Shown here: positions 46,693 through 55,538 of the stretch, piece after piece
Numbering within the stretch: position 1 is the stretch's first letter
Layout of the letters: each line of letters begins with the position of its first letter
Source of the DNA: Bacteroidota bacterium
GTDB lineage: Bacteria; Bacteroidota; Bacteroidia; Chitinophagales; Chitinophagaceae
Direction: 5' to 3'
Length of the DNA stretch: 64,000 bases
Assembly (NCBI GenBank): GCA_023423405.1
Contig: JAFAFR010000043.1
Location: 1 to 64,000, forward strand
Made by a program: the position numbers and the translations under genes
Notes under the pieces: generated by a model
The model's input: only the letters and a program-made list of their open reading frames with translations
Told to the model about the DNA's origin: nothing
Database searches by the model: none

Positions 46693-46854
46693 AAGCCTCT
46701 TATCTTCCGTATTTTATACGTTCTTCCTACTTTTATATATCATAAACTATCCGTTCTTTTCTCAAATATCTTCCGTAATATATGAAGGATATATGGAGAA
46801 ATTATGGTATATAAACGGATAGTATACGGAGAATATACGGAAGATAATAGGCTT
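46693..46854. repeat. 162-bp AT-rich imperfect palindrome
   Basis: The outer 20-bp arms at 46693-46712 and 46835-46854 match at 19 of 20 positions as inverted repeats (AAGCC-T-TTATCTTCCGTAT type). ACTATCCGTT at 46746-46755 and AACGGATAGT at 46814-46823 form a perfect 10-bp inner pair. ATATCTTC at 46767-46774 and GAAGGATAT near 46784-46792 nest inside them. The motif TTCCGTA recurs three times. It fills most of the 334-bp divergent gap at 46653-46986, which otherwise shows nothing recognisable. Confidence 0.7.
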
Positions 46855-46986
46855 ATGTCCGGCAGCACCCGGGGGCAATTGCCTGTTTCAGCCTTCCTGG
46901 AAACGGTCAATCGTTTGCGTGATTGGATATCGTGCAGCTTGCATTCCAGCCCTGTTTCACTATTTTAAGGGATATTTTTTCCGCAC

Positions 46987-48123
46987 ATGAACATAGCAAA
47001 CAGGTCGCAGTCGGCGACTGCGCAGGGCTTGCCTGGCAGGTTATTATCCCTCGATTTTATGCGGGGACTCATCATGTTCCTGCTGGCCCTGGAAGCCTGC
47101 GAATTTTATGAGCACCTCCGCGAAGCTGTTCCGACGGAAAACCGAATTGCCACCCACCTGATCCGGCAGTTTTTTCACATCGGGTGGCACGGGCTTCATT
47201 TCTGGGATCTCATTCAGCCCGCTTTCATGTTCATGGCAGGCATCGCCATGGCTTATTCTCTAACCAGGCAAACGGAAAAAGGGTTTTCCCGGAACCAGCA
47301 ATGCATCAGGATACTGAAACGCAGTGGCTGGCTCCTGTTCTGGGGCGTGTTCAAAAGGATCAGCAGTCCCGACTGGCTGGCGCTGGAAGCCCTCGACGTA
47401 ACCGATGTACTGACGCAACTCGCTTTTACGACTCTGATCGCTTTTTTTCTATTCAGGAGTAGCACCGGGAGCCTGGTCCTTTCCTGCGTCACTATTTTAT
47501 TGCTCACTGAAGTGTTGTACCGGTTTTGGAATGTATCCGGCTACAACGAGGCATTCACCAATGGAAAGAATTTCGGCAATTGGTTGGACCTGGTTTTATT
47601 CGGACAGCATTCGCAGGGATATGTGTTTATCAACTGGCTGCCCACAGCAGTGCATACCATCGCGGGATTGCTCGTGGGTAAAATGTTCCTGGCGCAAACG
47701 CACCGGCTGTCTGCCTTGCTGATTGCTGCCGCAGCATTGCTTCTCGCAGGCTACGGCCTCGACCTGGCGGGCATCACACCCATTATCAAACCGATTGCTA
47801 CCAGCTCTTTCATCATGGCTTCGCTGGGTTATTGCCTGCTGATGGTATGTCTTTTTTACTGGTGGATAGATGCGCATCAACACCGCAACGGCCTCCTGTT
47901 TTTCCAGGTGCTGGGCATGAACTCCATTTTCATTTACCTGTTCTTCGGCATCGTGGGCGCTCGCTGGCTGAACGGGTATGTTCAAATGGTGACCACGCCT
48001 GTTTTTGAAGCCATCGGTATTCAGGGTGGGTTGGCGCCGGTGCTGGCATCGTTGTGCACTTTTACACTCGAGTGGCTGCTCTGTTATTTCCTGTATAGGA
48101 AAAAGATATTCTTTAAGCTCTGA
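46987..48123 (+). CDS. HGSNAT-like (DUF1624/DUF5009) membrane acyltransferase family protein
   Basis: The 378-residue protein has about ten transmembrane segments. It begins LSLDFMRGLIMFLLALEACE and has the HIGWHGLHFWDLIQPAFMFM region typical of heparan-alpha-glucosaminide acetyltransferase-like proteins. The conserved histidines in HIGWHGLHF are candidates for acyl transfer. It may acetylate a sugar taken up during glycan breakdown, but that is inference. It converges with the GH5 gene. Confidence 0.82.
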   Translation: MNIANRSQSATAQGLPGRLLSLDFMRGLIMFLLALEACEFYEHLREAVPTENRIATHLIRQFFHIGWHGLHFWDLIQPAFMFMAGIAMAYSLTRQTEKGFSRNQQCIRILKRSGWLLFWGVFKRISSPDWLALEALDVTDVLTQLAFTTLIAFFLFRSSTGSLVLSCVTILLLTEVLYRFWNVSGYNEAFTNGKNFGNWLDLVLFGQHSQGYVFINWLPTAVHTIAGLLVGKMFLAQTHRLSALLIAAAALLLAGYGLDLAGITPIIKPIATSSFIMASLGYCLLMVCLFYWWIDAHQHRNGLLFFQVLGMNSIFIYLFFGIVGARWLNGYVQMVTTPVFEAIGIQGGLAPVLASLCTFTLEWLLCYFLYRKKIFFKL

Positions 48124-48159
48124 GTCAGGGCGTTTCAGGAAAGAAGTGGCAGACGCCGT

Positions 48160-49752
48160 TCACCAACTTATGGTAACACTGCGCGCGATGGCCTTACCCG
48201 TAGCGGGAATGACCAGGTAGCCGGCTTTTCCTGCAGATGACCGGTGCAGGTCGTAGCGGCTTCCGGCGGGCGTTAATTGAACAGCGGTATCTGCCAGCAA
48301 TTGCATATCCGGGATATAGATAACCGTTGTACCCCTGCCGTCCGCCTTTTCGGTCCAGCTACAGGTATAGCTTTTGCCGGCGCTGTCGCAGGATACGCTC
48401 ACCAGGTCGCCGGCCGTAAAGGGCGTGTACACACGGTTCATCACACTGTCGTAATAAGGCTGCTGCCCGATGCCTTCGTAATAGGACCAGTACGCATTTC
48501 CAAACAAATGGTTGTCCAGCACCCGCCGGATGAAACGCCCCACCGGCGCCATGCCCTCACCGCTTCCGTAAAAGGCGCCCCATTCGCCCACCCATACGGG
48601 CATGCCCAACCGCTCCGATACGGTGCTGAAGTTGGAAAAGATATAAGCCACCCGGTCGTTCCCGGCATCGCTGTAAAATTTAGAATCGACCAGGAGATCA
48701 TAACCGTGAGGTGCATACGCTATTTGCGGATCGGGACGCCCATCGGCAAGAAGCGGCCTTTCCAGCGCACTGGGCACACCGCTGTTGGAAAAATAGGGAT
48801 GTTCCAGGAACAGGATGGCGGTAGTGTCCACTTCCCGGATGCTGTTGACGACTTTCTGGTACATTGAGCGCAGCGGCCCTTTTTCAAAAGCCTGGTTGGC
48901 TTCGGTAGCGGCATGGATGATGGTTTTGTACCGTTCGGTGGCGCGCATCCAGTCCAGCGCTTCCATTCTTTTTGTTTCATCGCCCCAAACGGCAAAGGCC
49001 GCCGCCGCATCCATGGGACTGCCGCTTTCCTTTGACCGCAGCTCCGCATATTTCAGCAGCATTTGCTGCAACAGTTGCTGGCCCTGCGATCCGTTGAAGG
49101 GCTCGTTCATAATGTCGTACCCGATCACCGTTTTGTTTCCCGCAAAGCGGCGGGACACTTCTTTCCACATGTTCGCATAGTGATCCTGTATGCCGATGCC
49201 ATCAGGCGCGGGTTTGTTGGCCCAGAAATTATCGAAGGCCTTCATTACGGCGGGACTGATAAAATAAGAGTCGCTCCAGATGGGTCCTTTTTCATGAGGC
49301 AGGCCGTCGGTGAGGGTGGCCCAGCGCGGCGCGCCGTCGCTGAACAAAACGCTGAAGAGATCCTGGTGCATATCCAGCACTACGTAGAGCCCATTGTCTG
49401 CGGCCTTCTGCACCAGCCGTTCGATATTGCGGAGGTATGCTTCATCGTAGCGGCCGGGCTGTGGTTCTATTCCATCCCAGATGATGCCCAGGCGAATACA
49501 GTTAAACCCGCGTGCTTTCGAGTCGCTGAACGCATTTCCTGAATCGGGGAAGAGGTAACGGGCGGCGGAATCCTTGTTGACATAATTGATGCCGTGTAGT
49601 ATTACCTGGCGGCCCTTTTCATCCACAAACTTCTGTCCGCTGGTGCTGATCCTGCCGCCCTGCAGGAAGGCATTGTCAGGCCCGGTTTGCTGTTGCCGGC
49701 TTCCGCAGGCAACAGCGGTAAGCAATATAACGGCCAGGCATAGGTGCTTCAT
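48160..49752 (-). CDS. GH5-family glycosidase lipoprotein, endoglycoceramidase-like
   Basis: The 530-residue surface or periplasmic lipoprotein has a signal ending at Cys16 (AVACG). The (beta/alpha)8 domain starts GRQVILHGINYVNK. The acid/base Glu is in YDIMNEPFNG (about residue 215) and the nucleophile is in VWVGEWGAFY (about residue 390). LDMHQDLFSVLFSDGAPRW is the pattern I associate with endoglycoceramidases of this family. A small C-terminal beta domain follows. Its start is 8 bp after the GH105 gene, so the two are co-transcribed. Confidence 0.85.
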   Translation of the reverse strand: MKHLCLAVILLTAVACGSRQQQTGPDNAFLQGGRISTSGQKFVDEKGRQVILHGINYVNKDSAARYLFPDSGNAFSDSKARGFNCIRLGIIWDGIEPQPGRYDEAYLRNIERLVQKAADNGLYVVLDMHQDLFSVLFSDGAPRWATLTDGLPHEKGPIWSDSYFISPAVMKAFDNFWANKPAPDGIGIQDHYANMWKEVSRRFAGNKTVIGYDIMNEPFNGSQGQQLLQQMLLKYAELRSKESGSPMDAAAAFAVWGDETKRMEALDWMRATERYKTIIHAATEANQAFEKGPLRSMYQKVVNSIREVDTTAILFLEHPYFSNSGVPSALERPLLADGRPDPQIAYAPHGYDLLVDSKFYSDAGNDRVAYIFSNFSTVSERLGMPVWVGEWGAFYGSGEGMAPVGRFIRRVLDNHLFGNAYWSYYEGIGQQPYYDSVMNRVYTPFTAGDLVSVSCDSAGKSYTCSWTEKADGRGTTVIYIPDMQLLADTAVQLTPAGSRYDLHRSSAGKAGYLVIPATGKAIARSVTISW

Positions 49753-49760
49753 GTAGGCGC

Positions 49761-50882
49761 TTATTTTATTCCCTGTTTGGTTAACCTGTAGAGTTCAGAA
49801 CCCGCGAGCAGAAAAGCGCCCACGCCATATACTTCGGTGCTGTTATAATCCACCTGACCGGGTTTTTCGCCAATCTTTTGCACAAAGCCCAGCATCCCGT
49901 TGGGATGCACCGAACTCACCAGGGCCACCCAGGCTTTGTTTACCACGGGAAGATATTCATTGCGATCGATCAGCCCATGCCGGATGCCCCAGGCCAGCGC
50001 ATAGGCATAAAACCCGGTGCCGCTGGTTTCTTTCGATGGATAGCTGTCCTGGTCGAGCAGGGCGGTATGCCAGGTGCCGTCTTCGTGCTGGAGGGAAGCG
50101 ATCTTTTTTGCCATCTTGCGGTAAAGATCTTCGAACTGCTTCCGCGAAGGGTAATCCGGCGGCATGTTCTCGAGCATTCTTACCAGTCCGCCCATGACCC
50201 ATCCATTGCCGCGGGCCCAGAACATTTTCTTGCCATTGGCTTCTTTTGATTCAAAATATTTGCTGTCGCGATAGTATAAATTTTCCGTACTGTCGAACAG
50301 GTAGTCTGTTGTCTTCCACCAGAGCCGGTCGGCGGTTTCCAGGTATTTGCTGTCGCCGGTGGCAGTGCTCAGATAAGCCAGGGCAGGCGGCGCCATGTAA
50401 AGGGCATCGGCCCAGGCCCATTCCCTGAGTTGTATGCTGTTTTTCCATTCGAGCGATTCGTCGTGTGGTTTTGCAACGATGCTGTCGGCCAGGCGCCTGA
50501 ATCTGGCGATCATCTCCGGCTCTTTGTAGATCATATACAACTGCGAATAGGTTTGCGCCACGCAGTAGTCGTCGCCAAAAAAGCGACGCGGGCCTGTATC
50601 CCAGCCATTGGCTTCGCCGATCTTTTCCAGGAAGGAATAGTATTTTTTTTCCTTGCCCAGTTTGCCCAGTTCCATGATACCTGTGTACAGGGCGCCATTG
50701 GTCCAGTCCCATTTTGGCCAGCGGTTGCGGTTGTTCTCAAATTCGTTGATCTGCCAGGCCGCCACGCTTTCCATGATGGCCATGATCTCTTTCGGTTTGA
50801 ACGGGATTGCTTTTTTCGATTGCGCTTTTGCGGGTACAAGAAATGCCAGTGCGCAGGCAAGGGTGATGGTTATTTTTCTCAT
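49761..50882 (-). CDS. GH105/GH88 unsaturated glucuronyl/rhamnogalacturonyl hydrolase
   Basis: The 373-residue enzyme has a signal peptide (to about PAKAQ) and the (alpha/alpha)6 barrel of the YteR/YesR group. WAWADALYMAPPALAY is the region of the catalytic aspartate, and FWARGNGWVMGGLVRML is highly characteristic. Such enzymes hydrate the unsaturated uronic acid left by polysaccharide lyases. It starts 18 bp after the aldehyde dehydrogenase gene, yet shares no obvious pathway with it. Confidence 0.9.
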   Translation of the reverse strand: MRKITITLACALAFLVPAKAQSKKAIPFKPKEIMAIMESVAAWQINEFENNRNRWPKWDWTNGALYTGIMELGKLGKEKKYYSFLEKIGEANGWDTGPRRFFGDDYCVAQTYSQLYMIYKEPEMIARFRRLADSIVAKPHDESLEWKNSIQLREWAWADALYMAPPALAYLSTATGDSKYLETADRLWWKTTDYLFDSTENLYYRDSKYFESKEANGKKMFWARGNGWVMGGLVRMLENMPPDYPSRKQFEDLYRKMAKKIASLQHEDGTWHTALLDQDSYPSKETSGTGFYAYALAWGIRHGLIDRNEYLPVVNKAWVALVSSVHPNGMLGFVQKIGEKPGQVDYNSTEVYGVGAFLLAGSELYRLTKQGIK

Positions 50883-50900
50883 GAGTCTCTTTTGTTATTG

Positions 50901-52280
50901 CTACGCGGATGGTTGGGGCGAACGCAGGTGATAGGCTTTGGGCTTTGTAAATGCGCGCAATCCTGCATGCGATAAACTGGCCCCGAAACCCGAATGTTTA
51001 CGCCCGCTCCAGGGAAGCGCGGCGCTCACCCGGTCGCAGCAGTTCCAGTAACCGCTGCCGGCATCCAACTGTTGCAGGATCTGCGCAGCCCGCGAAGCGC
51101 TTGCGCTGTACACCGCAGCGGTGAGACCGTATTCGGTATTTTTCATTTCCGCAATGGCCGATGCATCGTCCTTCACTTTCATGATACCAATGATGGGCCC
51201 GAAAGATTCGTCCTGCATCACCTGCATGCCGGCGGTTACATGGGTGAGCACGGTCGGTTCAAAATAATATCCTTTTCCTTCCATCTTTTTTCCGCCGGTC
51301 AATAGTTTTGCTCCTTTTTGCAGGGCATCGGCCACCTGTGCTTCCAGTACGGCGATTTGCTCTTTCCGCGTAAGCGGACCAAAATAAACACCTTCTTCGG
51401 TGGGCGCACCGATTTTCCAGGAGCGCAGCTCTTTCTCAAAAGCATCCAGGTAAGCGTCGTATACCCGTTCGTGCACATAAATCCGTTCCACCGAACAACA
51501 GCTCTGGCCATTGTTGTAAAAAGCACCGTCGGCCGTAGCGGCGGCCACCGCAGCGATATTGTCCACATCGTCGGTCACGTAGAGCGGGTCCTTGCCGCCC
51601 AGCTCACACTGGCAGGGCACCATCTTTGCAGCTATCTTGTTATAAATATAACTGCCGGTTTTGTAGCTGCCCGTGAAGAAATAACCGTCGAGCGGAAGGT
51701 CCAGCAGTACGGCCCCCACATTTCCACTACCTATGGCCGTTAGGAACAGGTCTTTTTCCAGTCCCGCTTCCTGCCAGCATTTTTCTATTTCCAGCCCGGT
51801 GAGGGAAGCGTATTCCGATGGTTTGTATAGAACAGCATTGCCTGCCAGCAGGGCCGGCACAAAAACGTTTACGCCTACCAGGTAGGGATAGTTCCAGGCA
51901 GAGATATTGCCGATGACGCCCAATGGTTCATAGGCGATGCGCTCCTCCAGGCCGGGCGCTTCCGTCATCACCTCATCGCGCAGGTATTTCGCTGCGTTCT
52001 GGGTGAGCCAGTTGATACGCGCGATGGCGCCGTTGATTTCGTTGCGCGATTGCTGCAGGGGCTTTCCTACTTCACTCGTGAGCGTTTCGGCTAGACGTTC
52101 ACGTTGGGTATCGAGCAGGCGGCCGAATTGTTCAACAATGGCAATGCGCTCTGCTAAGTCGCGCGCCTGCCACCCCGGCTGTGCGGCTTTCAGGCGCTTG
52201 TATTTTTCCCGCAGCGACACTTCATTGTCTTCCTGGAGCGTGGCGATGATCTCTTCCGTTGCAGGATTGATGATTTGCAT
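50901..52280 (-). CDS. NAD(P)-dependent aldehyde dehydrogenase
   Basis: This 459-residue enzyme oxidises an aldehyde to an acid. ISAWNYPYLVG holds Asn130, ELGGKDP holds Glu226 (general base) and NNGQSCCSVER holds the nucleophile Cys261. It is the fifth gene of the permease-led cluster and follows the class C26 hydrolase gene by 3 bp. I infer that its substrate is a gamma-glutamylated amino-aldehyde made by the Fe-alcohol dehydrogenase of the cluster. Confidence 0.93.
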   Translation of the reverse strand: MQIINPATEEIIATLQEDNEVSLREKYKRLKAAQPGWQARDLAERIAIVEQFGRLLDTQRERLAETLTSEVGKPLQQSRNEINGAIARINWLTQNAAKYLRDEVMTEAPGLEERIAYEPLGVIGNISAWNYPYLVGVNVFVPALLAGNAVLYKPSEYASLTGLEIEKCWQEAGLEKDLFLTAIGSGNVGAVLLDLPLDGYFFTGSYKTGSYIYNKIAAKMVPCQCELGGKDPLYVTDDVDNIAAVAAATADGAFYNNGQSCCSVERIYVHERVYDAYLDAFEKELRSWKIGAPTEEGVYFGPLTRKEQIAVLEAQVADALQKGAKLLTGGKKMEGKGYYFEPTVLTHVTAGMQVMQDESFGPIIGIMKVKDDASAIAEMKNTEYGLTAAVYSASASRAAQILQQLDAGSGYWNCCDRVSAALPWSGRKHSGFGASLSHAGLRAFTKPKAYHLRSPQPSA

Positions 52281-52283
52281 GAA

Positions 52284-52979
52284 TTATTTGTTTTGTAGGG
52301 ATGCTAAAAATTGCGCCCGGATTCCTTTGGACACATTGGTATCCTGCAGGCCGAAACGGAACAGGCGTTCTGGGTGCCACTGCACGCTCAGCAGGTAGGG
52401 TTTGCCTTCGGGCTGGGTTCGCTCCATGGCTTCGGCGATGCCATCTTCCGAAACGGCAGCTATTTTTAATCCTTCACCGATGCGATCGATGGCCTGGTGG
52501 TGCGCGCTGTTCACCGTGCAGTGCAGTTGACCAAGAGCCTGGTACAGCAGGGTGCCGGGGAGAACCGTGATGCCGTGCACTTTGTCGAGTTGGTCGGTGA
52601 TCTTGTGCACGCTGTTCTTTTCCTGCAGGTCCTGCAACAGCGTACCACCGTAATAGCAGTTGATCAATTGCATACCGCGACAAACACCCAATACAGGAAT
52701 GCCGCGTTCCTGGGTGGCTGCAAAAACAGCGAATTCAAAAGCATCGCGCTCTTTGTGGAATGGTTCGGGCGCATGGGCATAACCTTCACTGCCGCCATAG
52801 TATTGCGGCGATATATCGATGCCACCCGAGAGCACTACACCATCGCAGGAAGCAAGGGCATCAAGGTTGTTCAAACGGTCAGATAGCTCGATAACTTCTA
52901 TGGCATCCTTCGCTTTGATCCAGTTGGCGTAGTTGGCGTGCTTGGCCTCCGATCCTGTATAGGTCAATCCGATGGTCAT
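52284..52979 (-). CDS. Gamma-glutamyl amide hydrolase, peptidase C26 (PuuD-like)
   Basis: This 231-residue cytosolic hydrolase releases glutamate from gamma-glutamyl amides. The nucleophile Cys100 is in VLGVCRGMQLIN, and His202 and Glu204 are in SVQWHPERL, completing the triad. ATG 52979 was chosen because upstream codons overlap the dehydrogenase gene. It lies 4 bp after that gene and 3 bp before the aldehyde dehydrogenase gene. It would perform the last step of the gamma-glutamylated pathway. Confidence 0.92.
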   Translation of the reverse strand: MTIGLTYTGSEAKHANYANWIKAKDAIEVIELSDRLNNLDALASCDGVVLSGGIDISPQYYGGSEGYAHAPEPFHKERDAFEFAVFAATQERGIPVLGVCRGMQLINCYYGGTLLQDLQEKNSVHKITDQLDKVHGITVLPGTLLYQALGQLHCTVNSAHHQAIDRIGEGLKIAAVSEDGIAEAMERTQPEGKPYLLSVQWHPERLFRFGLQDTNVSKGIRAQFLASLQNK

Positions 52980-52983
52980 GGTA

Positions 52984-54132
52984 CTATAAAGCTTCGAGGT
53001 ACAATTGTTTGAAATCTTCCCGCGATACGGGTTTGGGATTATTGGGATGCGCAAAATCGGCCAGCGCCAGGTCGGCCAGGGTTTCTACGTGTTCCTGTTG
53101 AACACCGATGGCGGAAAGCCGGTGCGGGATATGGATAGTAGTGTTCAAATCAAAAAGAAAGTTCACCACGTCTTCACCGCTGCCGCCCGGAAGCTGCAGG
53201 GCTTCGGCAATTTTGTTGAATTTCTGTTCCTGTCCCGCGATGTTGAAACGCATGCCATAAGGCAGGTTCACGGCATTGGCCAGTCCGTGGTGCGTATCGA
53301 GCAAAGAGGAGAGGGGATGCGCGAGGGAATGCACCACGCCCAGTCCTTTCTGGAAAGCCACCGCACCCATAAGGGAAGCGATCAGCATTTTGCTGCGCGA
53401 TTCTATATCCGGGCGAAGCACGGCACCGGCGATCGATTCGCGGATCAGGGAGATGGCCTGCAGGGCAATGCCATCGCACATAGGATGCTCCATTTTCACG
53501 AGATAGGCTTCGAGGTTATGGGTGAGCGCATCCATGCCGGTAGCCGCGGTGATGGCGGGCGGAATGTCCATCGTAAGCAGCGGATCGGCGAACACGATCT
53601 TCGCCAGCAACTTGGGAGAGAAGAGGATTTTTTTCTGGTGGGTTTCGTCGTCGGCAATGATGGCGCTGCGGCCCACTTCGCTGCCGGTGCCGGCCGTGGT
53701 GGGAATGGTGATGAAATGCGGCACGTCATTGGTAACATACACATCGCCGCCAATGAGGTCGTCGTATTTGAAAAGGTCTTCGCGGTGATGCACTCTTAAT
53801 ACAATGGCGCGGGCCACGTCGAGGGCTGCGCCGCCACCGATGCCGATCACGGCATCGCGGTTGGTCTGGTCGTAAGCATCGGTTCCCTTGTACACGTCGG
53901 ATTTCACGGGGTTCTTGTGGATGTTGTGAAATACTTCTACCGAAATATTCGCCGCCTTCAGTTCTGTTACGATCTTTTTAAAAAAATCCAGTTGCGCCAC
54001 CACCGGGTCTGTTACGATCAGGGGTTTTTGAAGGGCGTTCTTTTTTAAATAAGCGCCCAACTCGCTGCTGGCGCCTGCTCCAAACCGGATGGTGGTAGGA
54101 AAATTGTATTGATAGATCCTGTCAAATGCCAT
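52984..54132 (-). CDS. Iron-containing alcohol dehydrogenase
   Basis: This 382-residue group III dehydrogenase binds NAD(P) through GIGGGAALDVARAI (about residues 97-110) and TTAGTGSEVG. Candidate iron ligands are Asp201 and His205 in GMDALTHNLEAY, plus later histidines in HSLAHPLSSLLDTHHG. It replaces the amine oxidase (PuuB) of putrescine gamma-glutamyl pathways. This is the main hint that the substrate carries a hydroxyl group, such as ethanolamine. Confidence 0.93.
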   Translation of the reverse strand: MAFDRIYQYNFPTTIRFGAGASSELGAYLKKNALQKPLIVTDPVVAQLDFFKKIVTELKAANISVEVFHNIHKNPVKSDVYKGTDAYDQTNRDAVIGIGGGAALDVARAIVLRVHHREDLFKYDDLIGGDVYVTNDVPHFITIPTTAGTGSEVGRSAIIADDETHQKKILFSPKLLAKIVFADPLLTMDIPPAITAATGMDALTHNLEAYLVKMEHPMCDGIALQAISLIRESIAGAVLRPDIESRSKMLIASLMGAVAFQKGLGVVHSLAHPLSSLLDTHHGLANAVNLPYGMRFNIAGQEQKFNKIAEALQLPGGSGEDVVNFLFDLNTTIHIPHRLSAIGVQQEHVETLADLALADFAHPNNPKPVSREDFKQLYLEAL

Positions 54133-54179
54133 AGCACAAAAATATTGTAAAGTGATTTTTTATAAGAAAAGAACCTTCC

Positions 54180-55538
54180 TCAGATGATTTCGAAATAACG
54201 TTTGAATTCCCAGTCGGTCACCGCTTTGAGGTGTTGTTTCCATTCCCAGTCACGCGTGGCGGTAAAGTGCCGGGCAAATTTTTCGCCGAACAGTTCGCCG
54301 GCTATGGGAGAACTCTTCATGGCCCTGGTGGCCTGTTCCAGGGTGCGTGGCAATACGCCGTAAGTCGTTTCGTTGTAACCGTTTCCCAACTGCGCGGGTT
54401 GTGTTAAGCGCAGTTTGTGCCGGATGCCGTAGAGTCCCGCGGCCAGCGCGGCGGCCATGGCCAGGTAGGGATTTACGTCGGCGCCGATGACCCTTGTTTC
54501 GAGGCGGCAGGCGGCCGGGCTTTGCGGCAATACGCGCAGGGCCACGGTGCGGTTGTCGATGCCCCAGGTGAGTGTGGTGGGCGCCCAGGCGCCTTCCACC
54601 AATCTTTTATAACTATTGATGGTGGGGGCAAACATGGGCAGGATATGCGGCAGGCAATGCAGTTGTCCGGCTATGTACTGTTTCATGGTAGCGCTGATCT
54701 GTTGTTTGTCTTTCGCATCGTGAAACAGGTTTTTTTTGCCGGCTGCATCCCAGAGGCTTTGGTGTACATGTCCGCCGCAACCCGGCAATTCTTCAGTGAT
54801 CTTTGCCATGAAGCTGGCCATGATGCCGTGGCGGTAAGCGATTTCTTTTACCGCTGTTTTGAAGAGTACCGCGCGGTCGGCGGCGGTGACGATGTCGGAA
54901 TATTCAATGGCGGCTTCATAGGTACCGGGACCGGTTTCTGTATGCATGCCTTCGATGGGAATGTCAAAGGCGCAGAGGTCGCGGAAGAGATCGGAGAAGA
55001 AGGCATTTTTCAACGCGCCTCTGAGGATGGAATAACCAAACATGCCCGGCGTAAGTGGACGAAGGTTGCGGAATCCCTTGTCCGCAGCCGATTGTGGCGT
55101 TTCTTCAAAATTATACCATTCAAATTCCTGTGCGGCAAAGGGCGTGAATCCCATTTCCTGCGCATCGTTCAGTACTTTTTTCAGCAACTGGCGCGGGCAT
55201 ACATAGGCAGGCAGGCCATCGGCATCGAGGATCTCTCCGAGGAAAAAAGGAAGATCATCTTCCCAGGGAATCTTCCGGAAAGTAGCAAGATCAATTCTTG
55301 CGGGCGCATCCGGGTAGCCTGTATGCCAGCCGGTGTACACGCTATTGTCGTAGGCGGCGTCGCCGGCATCCCATCCGAAGATCACATCGCAGAAGCTGGT
55401 GTCTTTTCCGGCAATGTGCAGGAATTTTTTAGCGGAAATATATTTCCCGCGCAGTATGCCGTCGATGTCGGCATAGGCAATTTTTACTTTGCCCGACGGG
55501 TGGTTTTCTACGTATTGTAAAATCTCTTTTGTTGTCAT
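54180..55538 (-). CDS. Glutamine-synthetase-family gamma-glutamyl-amine ligase
   Basis: The 452-residue enzyme has the glutamine synthetase fold with a PuuA/GlnA4-type appearance. It shows TETGPGTYEAAIEYSD (metal-binding Glu), PGCGGHVHQSL, NSYKRLVEGAWAP and the RVIGADVNPYLAMAA segment near residue 385. Such proteins ligate glutamate to amines using ATP. The neighbouring permease and alcohol dehydrogenase suggest an amino alcohol. Its start overlaps the permease stop by 4 bp (ATGA). True ammonia-assimilating GlnA is less likely because the catalytic loops differ. Confidence 0.88.
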   Translation of the reverse strand: MTTKEILQYVENHPSGKVKIAYADIDGILRGKYISAKKFLHIAGKDTSFCDVIFGWDAGDAAYDNSVYTGWHTGYPDAPARIDLATFRKIPWEDDLPFFLGEILDADGLPAYVCPRQLLKKVLNDAQEMGFTPFAAQEFEWYNFEETPQSAADKGFRNLRPLTPGMFGYSILRGALKNAFFSDLFRDLCAFDIPIEGMHTETGPGTYEAAIEYSDIVTAADRAVLFKTAVKEIAYRHGIMASFMAKITEELPGCGGHVHQSLWDAAGKKNLFHDAKDKQQISATMKQYIAGQLHCLPHILPMFAPTINSYKRLVEGAWAPTTLTWGIDNRTVALRVLPQSPAACRLETRVIGADVNPYLAMAAALAAGLYGIRHKLRLTQPAQLGNGYNETTYGVLPRTLEQATRAMKSSPIAGELFGEKFARHFTATRDWEWKQHLKAVTDWEFKRYFEII

